DNA from: an uncultured Opitutia bacterium
GTDB lineage: Bacteria > Verrucomicrobiota > Verrucomicrobiia > Opitutales > UBA953
Reading direction: 5' to 3'
DNA length: 10,003 nt
NCBI GenBank assembly: GCA_903895475.1
Contig: CAITUF010000181.1
Location: forward strand, 1 to 10,003
The notes under the pieces were generated by a model. That model saw nothing but the letters and a program-made list of their open reading frames with translations. It searched no databases and had not been told where the DNA came from. How positions within the stretch are numbered: the first letter of the stretch is position 1; each line of letters starts with the position of its first letter. Below are positions 1 through 7,624 of the stretch, piece after piece. Made by a program: the position numbers and the translations under genes.

Positions 1-794
1 CTGGTAACGTCCTCGGCGACCTTATTGAATCCGGTGCCGCCGAAGTCACGCGCCTCGACACGGTCTTCCGCCAAGGCGCCCGCTCAGGGATTGTCACCGT
101 CGCCCACGGCATCCTGCATGGAGACACGACCCCGCCAATGCCCGTAGAGGATCCGACGAAACTCGATTTCACGCAGGACATCCACTTCGTCCGGGCGGAC
201 GACCCTGAGGCCTGCGTGCGCATGGTTACGCGGCTCTGCTGTGAGATTCTGCCGAAGGCGCTCCGGTTCGACCCGCTACGCGACATCCAAGTACTCGCCC
301 CGATGCACAAAGGTTCAGGCGGCATTCAGGCCTTCAACACAGCACTCCAGGAGAAGCTCCGCGGCGCCGGCGCGCGCCCAGGACGCATCACCATCGGCGA
401 TAAGGTCATTCAAACGCGCAACAACTACGACAAGCTCGTCTTCAACGGGGACTTCGGCGTGGTCCTCGATGTGCAGGCCGAAAGCGGCGACCTACTGATC
501 GACTTCGACGGGACCCGCGTGGAACTAGAGCGGGGCGAGCAAGGCGACTTGCACTTAGCCTACGCGGTCAGCATCCATAAGTCGCAAGGATCCGAATTCC
601 CCGCCGTGGTGGTGCCCCTGCTTCGGCAGCACAGCATCATGCTCGCCCGCAACCTCGTCTATACGGCAGTAACGCGCGGCCGTAAGCAAGTCATCCTCGT
701 CGGCGACCCCACCGCCTACGCGATGGCCGTGCGGAACGCGTCCGACTCTCGTCGTATCACCGGACTGCTGCCCCGTCTGAAAGACGAGGCCTGA
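1..794 (+). CDS. recD2: RecD2/TraA-type ATP-dependent DNA helicase, C-terminal part (5' end outside window)
   Basis: This is the C-terminal 263 residues of a superfamily 1B (RecD-like) DNA helicase. The reading frame is open from base 3, so the start and the Walker A region lie to the left. Visible in order are a motif IV-like stretch (TVFRQGARSGIVTVAHGI), the segment IQVLAPMHKGSGGIQAFN, an SH3-like insert typical of UvrD_C_2 (IGDKVIQTRNNYDKLVFNGDFG), motif V (AVSIHKSQGSEFPAVVV) and motif VI (RNLVYTAVTRGRKQVILVGD). This order fits stand-alone RecD2, a 5'-3' helicase found in bacteria that may lack RecBC. It ends TGA, and the next base begins the stop codon of the opposing U32 gene. Helicase family assignment is firm; RecD2 rather than another RecD/TraA relative is inferred, because the N-terminal half is not visible. 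Confidence 0.88.
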   Translation, partial: GNVLGDLIESGAAEVTRLDTVFRQGARSGIVTVAHGILHGDTTPPMPVEDPTKLDFTQDIHFVRADDPEACVRMVTRLCCEILPKALRFDPLRDIQVLAPMHKGSGGIQAFNTALQEKLRGAGARPGRITIGDKVIQTRNNYDKLVFNGDFGVVLDVQAESGDLLIDFDGTRVELERGEQGDLHLAYAVSIHKSQGSEFPAVVVPLLRQHSIMLARNLVYTAVTRGRKQVILVGDPTAYAMAVRNASDSRRITGLLPRLKDEA

Positions 795-3326
795 TCAGAC
801 GCGCACGCGCAATGTGCCGCGGGTGACGCCCAGTTGGTTGAGGACCTTCAGGTCATTCCAGAGTTCGGTACCGGTAATCTTGCCATCCAGGAGCGCTTGA
901 TAGCGTTCCAAGGTGCGCGTGACCGTGGCGGCATCTTCGTCGACAAATTCGATGCGGAAACGACGCACGCCCAAGGCCAGCAACTCGGTCGCGTATTCAG
1001 CGCCAGTCTGGGCGCGCGAGTTGTATAAAGTATTTCGGCAACCCGCATCGGCCTTCAGGATATGTTCGGCCCCGACGCGGTCGCGGAGCTTAACGCGGTG
1101 CTTGTCGCACGGGCGGCCGCAATCGCGGTAATCCTTGCCCTTCGAAAGGAAGGCACAGAACACGCAGTGCTCCATATGGAACATCGGCATGTGCTGGTGG
1201 AGGGTGACCTCAAACCACGCGGGCGGGGCGGACTTTAGCAACGCCGCCAGCTGGGCGGAATCGAGGTCATATGAGGCGGTGACGCCTTCAAGCCCGTGGT
1301 GCTTAACGAGCCACTCGGCGGTGAGACCGTTGGCGATATTGAGTGAGAAGTCGGCCCGGCGGCGCTTCCCGGCGAAGGCACGAAGGTCGTCGTGGTTACG
1401 GACGAGGTAGCCGTCGGCTTCGCAAGAAAGAACGATTTCGGTGATGCGATCCTCGCCCTGTTTATGGACGCGCGGACCCATGGCCCAGAACTCGACCTTA
1501 CGGCCTGCTTCTTGCTCGTAGGCGCGTACACGGGCGACGGCGGCCCGGAACTTCTTCGGGTCTTCAAATTCAGCGTAGATCACGCGAGCACCCCAAGCCA
1601 ACGCGGGCTCAAGCTGCTCGGGCTCACGGATGACTGTGATGATTTCTGGCTTCGGCAAAGTTGCTGGCACGACTTCAACGGGCACCTGCCAAGCGGCGGA
1701 ATCCTGCGGCAGTAAAGTCCAAGTGAGCGGCTCCTGCCGGAGTTCCGTGAGTCGCTCGGAGAGTTCCCGGCGGAGGCGATTGAGTTCGCTGACTGGGACG
1801 ATGAGAGCGCCTTCGAGGTCCGCCTGAACGTCGCCGACTTCGTAACCTGTATCGCCTAGGCGGCCGAGCTGATCACGGAGGGTGTCGACATCCATCGGAC
1901 GCTTCTCCGCCTGGGCGCAGGGCATCGCGGAATCGGCGGCAACAACGTGCCCTTCCCCATCGTTAAATTCGACGCGTAACGGCTGACCAAGACGGCCGAT
2001 GACCTTGACTGAAATCGTTCGGCGATAGTTAGGCCGCTCACGGTCCCACGAATCATGTAGGCGCTTATCGAGCTCTTGGTCTTTCGTCTTCCAGAGCAAG
2101 GCGCCCGGGACGACCAGCGACCAATCCACGTCGGCGCGACCGAAGCGGACGAACGTGAGGCCACCACGGGCGGGCTCGAGGCCATGCACGAAACCGCCTT
2201 GCTCGCGTTCAGCCGGTTTACCTTGGTCAAAGACCACGCCGTCGCCGGGCTTCAAAGGCCCTTCGAGGCGCATCGTCACGCCGTTGCTCGCGATATCGAC
2301 GACCGTGCCAAGCAAAGCACCACGCTTCTTACCAAAGCGGGCATGCACCAAGCGCTGGTTATCGATGCCACGCAGCCATCCAGTGTGAAGACCACGTGAA
2401 AAAGTCATCTGCATGGCGTAGTCCTCTTCGCGACGGACCTGCTCGGCCGCCTGATCGGCGTTACCGCCTTTTTGGAGGGCATCCCAAGCGGCATCCACGG
2501 CGCGCCGGTAAGCCTTGGTGATGGCGGCGACGTACTCCGGAGACTTCAGGCGACCCTCAATCTTCAACGACTTGACCCCGGCACGAATTAAGTCGGGCAC
2601 CACCTCGATACTCGCCAGGTCCTGCGGCGAGAGCAGGTACGCCTTATCCCCGAGAGCGCGAACGACCCCGTCGACGACCAGTTCGTAGGGTAAGCGGCAA
2701 GCTTGGGCACACTCGCCACGATTGGCGGAGCGGCCACCGAGCGACTCACTGGTCAGGCACTGCCCCGAATAGGCCACGCAGAGGGCGCCGTGGACAAAGA
2801 CCTCGAGGTCGAGGGGGGCGGGTTTCGTCCCTTGTTCGGACTGGAGTTTCTCGATTTCAGGAATGGATACCTCGCGACCTAACACGGCTAAAGATGCGCC
2901 CAGCTCCTTCGCGTAATCGACGCCCGCGGCGCTCGTGACCGTCATCTGCGTTGAGGCGTGGATGGGGAAATCTGGCGAGATCCGGCGAATCAGGCGGCAG
3001 ATACCAGCGTCCTGAACGATGGCGGCGTCGACCCCTGAGGCAATGATCGTGCGGAGCACCCGGGTAGCCTCGGCGAGTTCGTCAGGGAAAATGAGCGTGT
3101 TGAACGTCACGTACCCCTTGACCCCGCGGCCATGCAGGTAGGCCATGAGGCTGGGCAAGTCGGCCTCTTCGAAATTATGGGCCCGGACCCGGGCATTAAA
3201 GCGCCCCACCCCGAAGAAGATAGCGTCCGCCCCGTTCTCGACCGCTGCCTTGGCACAATCCCATTCCCCCGCAGGCGAGAGGACTTCGGGCTTTCGGAGG
3301 GCGGACTGGAGGGAGGCGACGGGCAC
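795..3326 (-). CDS. U32 family peptidase with DUF3656 domain, probable 23S rRNA C2501 hydroxylation protein (RlhA-like)
   Basis: A protein of 843 residues if started at the GTG at 3326. Residues 10-285 form the U32 catalytic-type domain (RKPEVLSPAGEWDCAKAAVENGAD, then KIEGRLKSPEYVA at 255-267). Cysteines 183, 190, 206 and 210 lie around GALCVAYSGQC and NRGECAQAC, the region that holds the iron-sulfur cluster in U32 proteins such as RlhA and UbiU. A beta-rich segment follows (about 325-415), then DUF3656 (about 430-530, ending VPVSELNRLRRELSE). The C-terminal module has a second cysteine group (721, 724, 736, 740 and 763). E. coli RlhA, shorter than this protein, makes 5-hydroxycytidine at 23S position 2501; the same role here is inference. 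The frame stays open upstream to 3821, but that stretch is only the antisense of the dUTPase-like gene and does not resemble U32 proteins. The GTG lacks a strong Shine-Dalgarno, so the exact start is uncertain. Confidence 0.85.
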   Translation of the reverse strand: MPVASLQSALRKPEVLSPAGEWDCAKAAVENGADAIFFGVGRFNARVRAHNFEEADLPSLMAYLHGRGVKGYVTFNTLIFPDELAEATRVLRTIIASGVDAAIVQDAGICRLIRRISPDFPIHASTQMTVTSAAGVDYAKELGASLAVLGREVSIPEIEKLQSEQGTKPAPLDLEVFVHGALCVAYSGQCLTSESLGGRSANRGECAQACRLPYELVVDGVVRALGDKAYLLSPQDLASIEVVPDLIRAGVKSLKIEGRLKSPEYVAAITKAYRRAVDAAWDALQKGGNADQAAEQVRREEDYAMQMTFSRGLHTGWLRGIDNQRLVHARFGKKRGALLGTVVDIASNGVTMRLEGPLKPGDGVVFDQGKPAEREQGGFVHGLEPARGGLTFVRFGRADVDWSLVVPGALLWKTKDQELDKRLHDSWDRERPNYRRTISVKVIGRLGQPLRVEFNDGEGHVVAADSAMPCAQAEKRPMDVDTLRDQLGRLGDTGYEVGDVQADLEGALIVPVSELNRLRRELSERLTELRQEPLTWTLLPQDSAAWQVPVEVVPATLPKPEIITVIREPEQLEPALAWGARVIYAEFEDPKKFRAAVARVRAYEQEAGRKVEFWAMGPRVHKQGEDRITEIVLSCEADGYLVRNHDDLRAFAGKRRRADFSLNIANGLTAEWLVKHHGLEGVTASYDLDSAQLAALLKSAPPAWFEVTLHQHMPMFHMEHCVFCAFLSKGKDYRDCGRPCDKHRVKLRDRVGAEHILKADAGCRNTLYNSRAQTGAEYATELLALGVRRFRIEFVDEDAATVTRTLERYQALLDGKITGTELWNDLKVLNQLGVTRGTLRVRV

Positions 3327-3413
3327 GACCCGACAATGAAGCCACCTTGCCCATAAGGGGAAGCGAGAAAGCGGGGCGGTCGGAGCGGGTTTAGCCCTCC
3401 CGTCCCTGCTTAC

Positions 3414-3827
3414 ATGGTTGCCCAGAAGCGTGGGGAGCCTTTCATTGATGCCATGGCCGACAAGCTCGAAGAAATCTTCAAAATGCAGGAAACGCTGAAC
3501 AAGCGCATCGGCGTCGAAACCGCCGGCATGACCGAGGAGGAAAAGGTGAAATGGACCCTCAACTACCTCCGCGCGATGCAGCAGGAGATGGCCGAGCTGA
3601 CTGACTCCGTGCCTTGGAAGTGGTGGGCCAAATACCAGAAGTTCGACGAGCAAAACGCCCGCGTCGAGGTCATCGACCTCTTCCACTTCCTCATCTCGAT
3701 TGCCCAGGTCCTCGGCATGTCCGCTGAAGACGTCTATCAGGCCTACCTGAAGAAGAACGCCGTCAACCACCAGCGGCAGGACTCGGGCTACGTCCAGAAA
3801 GACGAAAACGATTCTCGCCACATCTAA
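3414..3827 (+). CDS. dUTP diphosphatase-like, dimeric all-alpha NTP pyrophosphatase (dUTPase_2/MazG-like superfamily)
   Basis: A 137-residue, mostly helical protein. Members of this family hydrolyse dUTP (some also dUDP) to dUMP and pyrophosphate, or related nucleotides, keeping uracil out of DNA. The N-terminal helix KLEEIFKMQETLNKRIG, the metal-binding pattern ExxE (Glu58 and Glu61 in QQEMAEL) and the ExxD pattern (Glu85 and Asp88 in VEVIDLFHFLIS) fit the magnesium-dependent dimeric dUTPase fold. The tail NHQRQDSGY also resembles that family. An ATG at 3453 (residue 14, MADKLEE) is an alternative start with a GGGGAG about 15 bases upstream. Neither start has an ideal ribosome binding site. 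The gene is divergent from the U32 gene across 87 bases in which I see no convincing promoter, and it runs into the pseudopilin gene 14 bases on. The fold is clear; the substrate (dUTP versus another NTP) is inferred. Confidence 0.78.
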   Translation: MVAQKRGEPFIDAMADKLEEIFKMQETLNKRIGVETAGMTEEEKVKWTLNYLRAMQQEMAELTDSVPWKWWAKYQKFDEQNARVEVIDLFHFLISIAQVLGMSAEDVYQAYLKKNAVNHQRQDSGYVQKDENDSRHI

Positions 3828-3841
3828 GCTTACCCCGCCCC

Positions 3842-4636
3842 ATGTCGACCCGCACCCCCGCCCGCCGTGGCTTCACGCTCATCGAGCTCCTCCTCGTGAT
3901 CGCGATTATCGCCATCCTCGCCTCCCTCACTTTCTCCCTCTTCAAGGCGGCCAAGAACGGTAACAACAAGGCCACCGCCAAGGGGGAAATCACGGCCCTC
4001 TCCACGGCCAGTGAAATGTATAAGAAGATGTATGGCGACTATCCTTGCCGCAACACGGGCGGGCTCAGCGGTGGCGATGATCCCGGGTTCCGCAAGGACC
4101 TCTTCGACCAACTGGTCGGCCGCAAGCGCCTCGTCAGTACGGCCCTTAGCGGCGGCGGCACTTCCGTCGCACTCAAAAACTACAACGACGCCACTCTGCC
4201 CGGTGGCTCGACGCGCAAGATGAAGCCCTTTCTCAGCGTTGGCGCGGTGAACTCCAATGACGACAAGTCCCTCGGCCTCAATGACTGGACCGGCGGGGCC
4301 GCGGCGGCCTATGAGTTCCGCGACCCTTGGGGCAATCCGTACGACTTCCGTTACCGCATCCTCCCCAGCTCCTCGACGGCGATCCAGAACCCTACGACCG
4401 GACTCTTCGCCACGCCCTTCAGCCTTTGGCTAACCCCTGGCTTCCTCATCGTTAGCTGCGGCGCGAACTACATTGAACCGACCAATCCCGCCGATGCCCC
4501 GAGCTACGCCGACTATTGGGATGACTCTGGTGCGAACCCGATGTCGAAGTCAGGCATCGTCCCCGCCACCTACAGCGACGAGTCCAACGCGGATGGACCA
4601 TTCCGCTCGGATAACATCACTAGCTGGACGAACTAG
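3842..4636 (+). CDS. GspG-like type II secretion pseudopilin / prepilin-type N-terminal methylation protein
   Basis: A 264-residue protein with a textbook class III signal: a short basic leader (MSTRTPARRG), prepilin peptidase cleavage expected after Gly10, Phe11 as the methylated residue, Glu15 (+5) and a hydrophobic helix over about 13-35. The body contains DPWGNPYDF at 161-169, a hallmark of major pseudopilins of the GspG type, and the end SDNITSW resembles the calcium-loop region of GspG. It is roughly 120 residues longer than a classical GspG, with a Gly/Ser/Asn-rich middle, a pattern I associate with the many pseudopilins of Verrucomicrobia and Planctomycetes. No other secretion or pilus gene is in the window, so the assembly machine must be encoded elsewhere. 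The stop TAG overlaps the TAG of the opposing PAP2 gene on the palindrome CTAG. The class is certain; the exact machine is unknown. Confidence 0.85.
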   Translation: MSTRTPARRGFTLIELLLVIAIIAILASLTFSLFKAAKNGNNKATAKGEITALSTASEMYKKMYGDYPCRNTGGLSGGDDPGFRKDLFDQLVGRKRLVSTALSGGGTSVALKNYNDATLPGGSTRKMKPFLSVGAVNSNDDKSLGLNDWTGGAAAAYEFRDPWGNPYDFRYRILPSSSTAIQNPTTGLFATPFSLWLTPGFLIVSCGANYIEPTNPADAPSYADYWDDSGANPMSKSGIVPATYSDESNADGPFRSDNITSWTN

Positions 4637-5322
4637 GCCGGCGGGCCGTCCGGCTGCGGACGGATGCAATGGACTAAGCCTACGCACACCCACCACGCCA
4701 AAGCGGCCGTGGCCAAGGTGTGCGAGAGGAAGTGTTCGCCGCGCGCGATTTGGTAGAGGCCCATCCAGAGGCCGAACCCGAGGCCGAGCCAAAGGCCCCA
4801 TGCCCGACGAGCCTTAGGCAGAGACCAATAAAGACAGAGAAGCGCAAAGCCCCCGCTGGCATGCCCGGCGGGAAACGCATTACTGGGGTAGCCGCTCGGC
4901 TTCGCTTCAAAAAGCAGGAGGTGTTCCCAGGTGCCACCATACATTTTCAGCGCCAGCGGCGTAGCCATCTGACTGATGGCCCGCAGCTGTGTCGCCATGA
5001 CTGTAACCGTCGCGAGACAAAGTAAGGTGAACCAAAAAAGCCTTGAAGCCCGCCCCGTGAAGGTCGCCCCCAGTGCACGGACCAAAGTCACCACCGCCAA
5101 GAGGATGATGAGGGCCTTCGGGCCGTCGTAAGCCAACCACCGACCCCAACGTGCCTCATGGGGAATCAGCCAAGCCTTACCGTCCCAAAACACCCCTTGA
5201 AACCACAAGTCAACGGTTTCGCCGCCGAGACCCGGAAACCCGAAGAAGACCACCACCGCCACGAGGGCGAGGCTCGGCCACAGGAGCGACGGGCGCTCAG
5301 CGCTTGGGATTGGCGAGTCCAC
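4633..5322 (-). CDS. PAP2-family membrane phosphatase (COG3907-like)
   Basis: An integral membrane lipid or polyprenyl phosphatase-like protein of 229 residues from the GTG at 5322, with about five to six hydrophobic segments (near 12-32, 67-84, 95-111, 155-168, 174-192 and 203-220). Phosphatase motif 2 is seen as FPAGHASGG (150-158) and motif 3 as ARGEHFLSH (193-201). A lysine at 126 may be all that remains of motif 1, since the usual RP pair is absent and AKP stands at 140-142. In motif 3 the usual aspartate after the last histidine is replaced (HTLAT). These departures resemble the PAP2 subgroup found beside lipid A-modifying enzymes, as I recall it. The frame is open to an ATG at 5385, but that would overlap the upstream sulfatase-fold gene by 89 bases. 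The GTG start overlaps it by 26. The gene is probably translated with that neighbour. The substrate is unknown: a lipid phosphate, undecaprenyl diphosphate and lipid A are all possible. Confidence 0.8.
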   Translation of the reverse strand: MDSPIPSAERPSLLWPSLALVAVVVFFGFPGLGGETVDLWFQGVFWDGKAWLIPHEARWGRWLAYDGPKALIILLAVVTLVRALGATFTGRASRLFWFTLLCLATVTVMATQLRAISQMATPLALKMYGGTWEHLLLFEAKPSGYPSNAFPAGHASGGFALLCLYWSLPKARRAWGLWLGLGFGLWMGLYQIARGEHFLSHTLATAALAWWVCVGLVHCIRPQPDGPPA

Positions 5323-7303
5323 CTTGGTTAAAGAGCTGGTCAGTGCCCTGATAGTAATCGATCGCCTGCTGCAGGGCTTCGTCATCGCCGGGCGCCGGCA
5401 CCCGCGGAGAGAGTGCGCCCGTGGCTAGGTTGGCCTGGTACTGCGTGGCATTACGCACTGGCTTAAGGACCGTCAGCAAGCCATCACCGCGCAACATCGC
5501 CACCTTCTGGTAGTTGCTGATGAACGCACGAGGCTGGTAGCCCGGCTGCAGGACATCGGTACCCACGAAGCGTGAAGTGTAGGGAAGGTTGAGCAGCCCC
5601 AGTACCGTGGGAGCCGTATCAATCTGGCTCATCATCGGATCAAAGCGGCGGGCGGGAATATGTCCAGGGGACCAGATGAAAAGCGGAATCTCATATTTAC
5701 GGACTTCCAATTCATTCTTACCGGCGACCGAAGCGCAGTGGTCGGAGACGATCACGAAGACCGTATCCTTGAACCAAGGCTTGTCGGCGGCGGCCTTGAG
5801 GAAGGCTCCGATAGCGTAGTCCGTATAAGCTACCCCGCCCTCACGGTTGACCAACTTGGGATCGATTTTACCGGCTGGCCAGGTGTAGGGACGATGGTTG
5901 GAAGTCGTCATCACGAAGTGATGGAAAGGCTTCCCCGCCGCGTGCGCCTTATCGGCTTCTTCCAAGGACCAAGCGAACGAGTCTTCGTCACACGCCCCCC
6001 AAGCATTGGCGAAAGTCGGCTTCTTGCCGGCCTCCAGCTGACGCGGTAGATCGACGAGACGATAGCCGTTCGCCCCGAAGAAGTAATTCATGTTATCGAA
6101 GAACCCATCGCCACCGTAAATGAAAGCGGTGTCGTAGCCCGCCTGCTTCAAGACCGAACCCAAAGTGCATAAGTCTTCGCAGCCCTTGCGACGCAGCACC
6201 GACTGTCCCGGAATCGGCGGGATAGATAGAGACAGGGCCTCCATGCCACGCACCGTGCGCGTACCGCCGGCGTAGCAATTCCGGAACCAGAGCGAGTCTT
6301 TGGCGATGCGGTCGAGGTTAGGCGTCAAGTTCTTGGCCGCATAGACTGGGTCGCCGTAGCAACCGAGGAACTCGGCGCTCAGGCTCTCGATGGTGATTTG
6401 GATGACGTTCAAGCGACGGGCGGGGCCCGCCGGCTTCACCTCGCGCGTGATGCCCTCGGGCTTATCGGCCTGCAGACGCTTGGACAGCCCAGCGACTGGA
6501 TCAGATTTTGCCGAGGGGTAAAACCGTTTCCACTCGAGTTGATTCGCCCAGAAAGCCGCCAAGAAGGAATACTCGCCGTTCTTGGCAAGCTCGGTGTCGT
6601 AGCTATTGGCAAAACTTGGCTGGGGATCGCCCATGTGCCGCAGACCTGCGACCAAGCGTTCGCCCACGCCTGTATGGACGGTTGAAGCCGCCTTGAGGTC
6701 ATGTCGGCCGACAGCGTAAGCGGAGACCAAGACCAACAACAACGGCGTGCCCAGCCAAGCCAACGTCCGCCAGCGGGGCGTGCCATCCTCGACGGCCCCT
6801 TCGGCCCACCACTGCGTGCAGCCTAATCGCCGCCAGACGAAATAGAAACCCGCGGCGACCAAGAACACCGCCGTGATGATGAGCGGGAGGTTGTAGGACT
6901 CCTGGATATTCTTCAGTACCTCGGTCGTGTAGATCAGGTAGTCGACCGCGATGAAGTTAAAGCGGACGCCGAACTCTTCCCAGAACAGGATTTCGGAAAC
7001 CTTCCAAAACGTAAACAAGAACGCCCCGAAGCCCCAAGCGGGGAGCAGCACCCAACGGCGCCAGAACGCCCCACCGATGAGACTCAAGCCGGCGAACGGC
7101 AGCGTTAGGAACCAAGCCATCAGGCCATCGAAAAGGAAGCCAATGAATAGGGATGCGAACGTCGGCAGTCCCCAGGACACCTCACCCGCCGAAGCCAGCA
7201 GGAAGCCGAGTCGCAAGACCGTGCCGAGCGCGAGGTAAGTCAAGGCCAGAAGCCACGTGCCACCTTGGCGCGTCCGGATGTTCCGAAGAAGCAGTGCTTT
7301 CAC
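5297..7303 (-). CDS. LtaS-type membrane phosphotransferase (sulfatase / alkaline phosphatase superfamily, COG1368-like)
   Basis: A 668-residue protein with about five N-terminal membrane helices (near 17-39, 47-78, 84-103, 138-157 and 183-198), then a periplasmic alkaline phosphatase-fold domain from about 297. Metal and catalytic positions seen are Glu306 (ITIES), the nucleophile candidate Thr350 in GGTRTVRGMEAL (by analogy with the LtaS and EptA threonines), His470 (TSNHRPY) and Asp521-His522 (VSDHCAS). All match the LtaS/OpgB/EptA group, which moves phosphoglycerol or phosphoethanolamine from a phospholipid to an envelope acceptor. In diderms the acceptor of these LtaS-like proteins is often undefined, so no gene symbol is given. 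The start is a GTG, 69 bases after the yidD stop, with no strong Shine-Dalgarno. The 3' end overlaps the PAP2 gene, suggesting coupled expression and linked function in envelope lipid chemistry. Confidence 0.86.
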   Translation of the reverse strand: MKALLLRNIRTRQGGTWLLALTYLALGTVLRLGFLLASAGEVSWGLPTFASLFIGFLFDGLMAWFLTLPFAGLSLIGGAFWRRWVLLPAWGFGAFLFTFWKVSEILFWEEFGVRFNFIAVDYLIYTTEVLKNIQESYNLPLIITAVFLVAAGFYFVWRRLGCTQWWAEGAVEDGTPRWRTLAWLGTPLLLVLVSAYAVGRHDLKAASTVHTGVGERLVAGLRHMGDPQPSFANSYDTELAKNGEYSFLAAFWANQLEWKRFYPSAKSDPVAGLSKRLQADKPEGITREVKPAGPARRLNVIQITIESLSAEFLGCYGDPVYAAKNLTPNLDRIAKDSLWFRNCYAGGTRTVRGMEALSLSIPPIPGQSVLRRKGCEDLCTLGSVLKQAGYDTAFIYGGDGFFDNMNYFFGANGYRLVDLPRQLEAGKKPTFANAWGACDEDSFAWSLEEADKAHAAGKPFHHFVMTTSNHRPYTWPAGKIDPKLVNREGGVAYTDYAIGAFLKAAADKPWFKDTVFVIVSDHCASVAGKNELEVRKYEIPLFIWSPGHIPARRFDPMMSQIDTAPTVLGLLNLPYTSRFVGTDVLQPGYQPRAFISNYQKVAMLRGDGLLTVLKPVRNATQYQANLATGALSPRVPAPGDDEALQQAIDYYQGTDQLFNQGGLANPKR

Positions 7304-7315
7304 GCCCGCACGATG

Positions 7316-7330
7316 CCTGCAAACCGCAGG
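7316..7330. repeat. Small hairpin before the LtaS-like gene
   Basis: A five-base perfect stem (CCTGC/GCAGG) with a five-base loop lies in the 69-base gap between yidD and the LtaS-like gene, ending about 12 bases before the GTG start. There is no T-run after it on the transcribed (minus) strand, so it does not look like a terminator. It could affect translation of the GTG-started gene or be chance. The rest of this gap shows no recognisable signal. Confidence 0.3.
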
Positions 7331-7372
7331 AGGGGGCGAGCCTTTTTGGAGTCCAGCGTGGCGGTGGGTTAG

Positions 7373-7624
7373 TTACTTCTCTGGCACCTCGTCGACACCG
7401 GAACCGCCCCAGGGATGGCAACGCCCGAGGCGCTTGAGACCCAGCCTGACACCCTTTAAAAACCCGAATCGCTCCAAACTCGTCGCCATGTAGCAAGAGC
7501 ACGTGGGGTAGAAGCGACAGCCCGAACCGGGGATCAGGTGGAGCGGCTTGGAGAGGAACTTCTTGTAGAACGCGACCGCCCCCAAGGCGCCGCGTGCCAA
7601 CCAAGATGGCGGCGAGTCGCTCAT
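7373..7624 (-). CDS. yidD: Membrane protein insertion efficiency factor YidD
   Basis: An 83-residue protein of the YidD (DUF37) family, a small membrane-associated protein thought to help Sec/YidC-dependent insertion of inner membrane proteins. The family core is complete: an amphipathic N-terminal helix (ALGAVAFYKKFLSKPL), the cysteine block GCRFYPTCSCYM (35-46), FGFLKGVRLGLKRLGRCHPWGGSGVDEVPE to the end, with Cys36, Cys42, Cys44 and Cys69. The ATG at 7624 overlaps the rnpA stop in an ATGA arrangement, a sign of translational coupling. The frame is open further upstream inside rnpA, but those residues do not resemble YidD. The position after rpmH-rnpA is the classical one. The usual next gene, yidC, is missing here. 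Confidence 0.95.
   Translation of the reverse strand: MSDSPPSWLARGALGAVAFYKKFLSKPLHLIPGSGCRFYPTCSCYMATSLERFGFLKGVRLGLKRLGRCHPWGGSGVDEVPEK

Noticed and set aside
3327..3821. A 165-residue open N-terminal extension of the U32 gene
   Set aside because: It is the antisense of the well-supported dUTPase-like gene, has no resemblance to U32 proteins, and a GTG start just before the conserved domain explains the gene without it.
5323..5385. ATG start at 5385 for the PAP2 gene
   Set aside because: It would overlap the upstream gene by 89 bases and add a polar stretch with no match to the family; not fully excluded.
7316..7330. Intrinsic terminator between yidD and the LtaS-like gene
   Set aside because: The stem has only five pairs and no T-run follows it on the transcribed strand.
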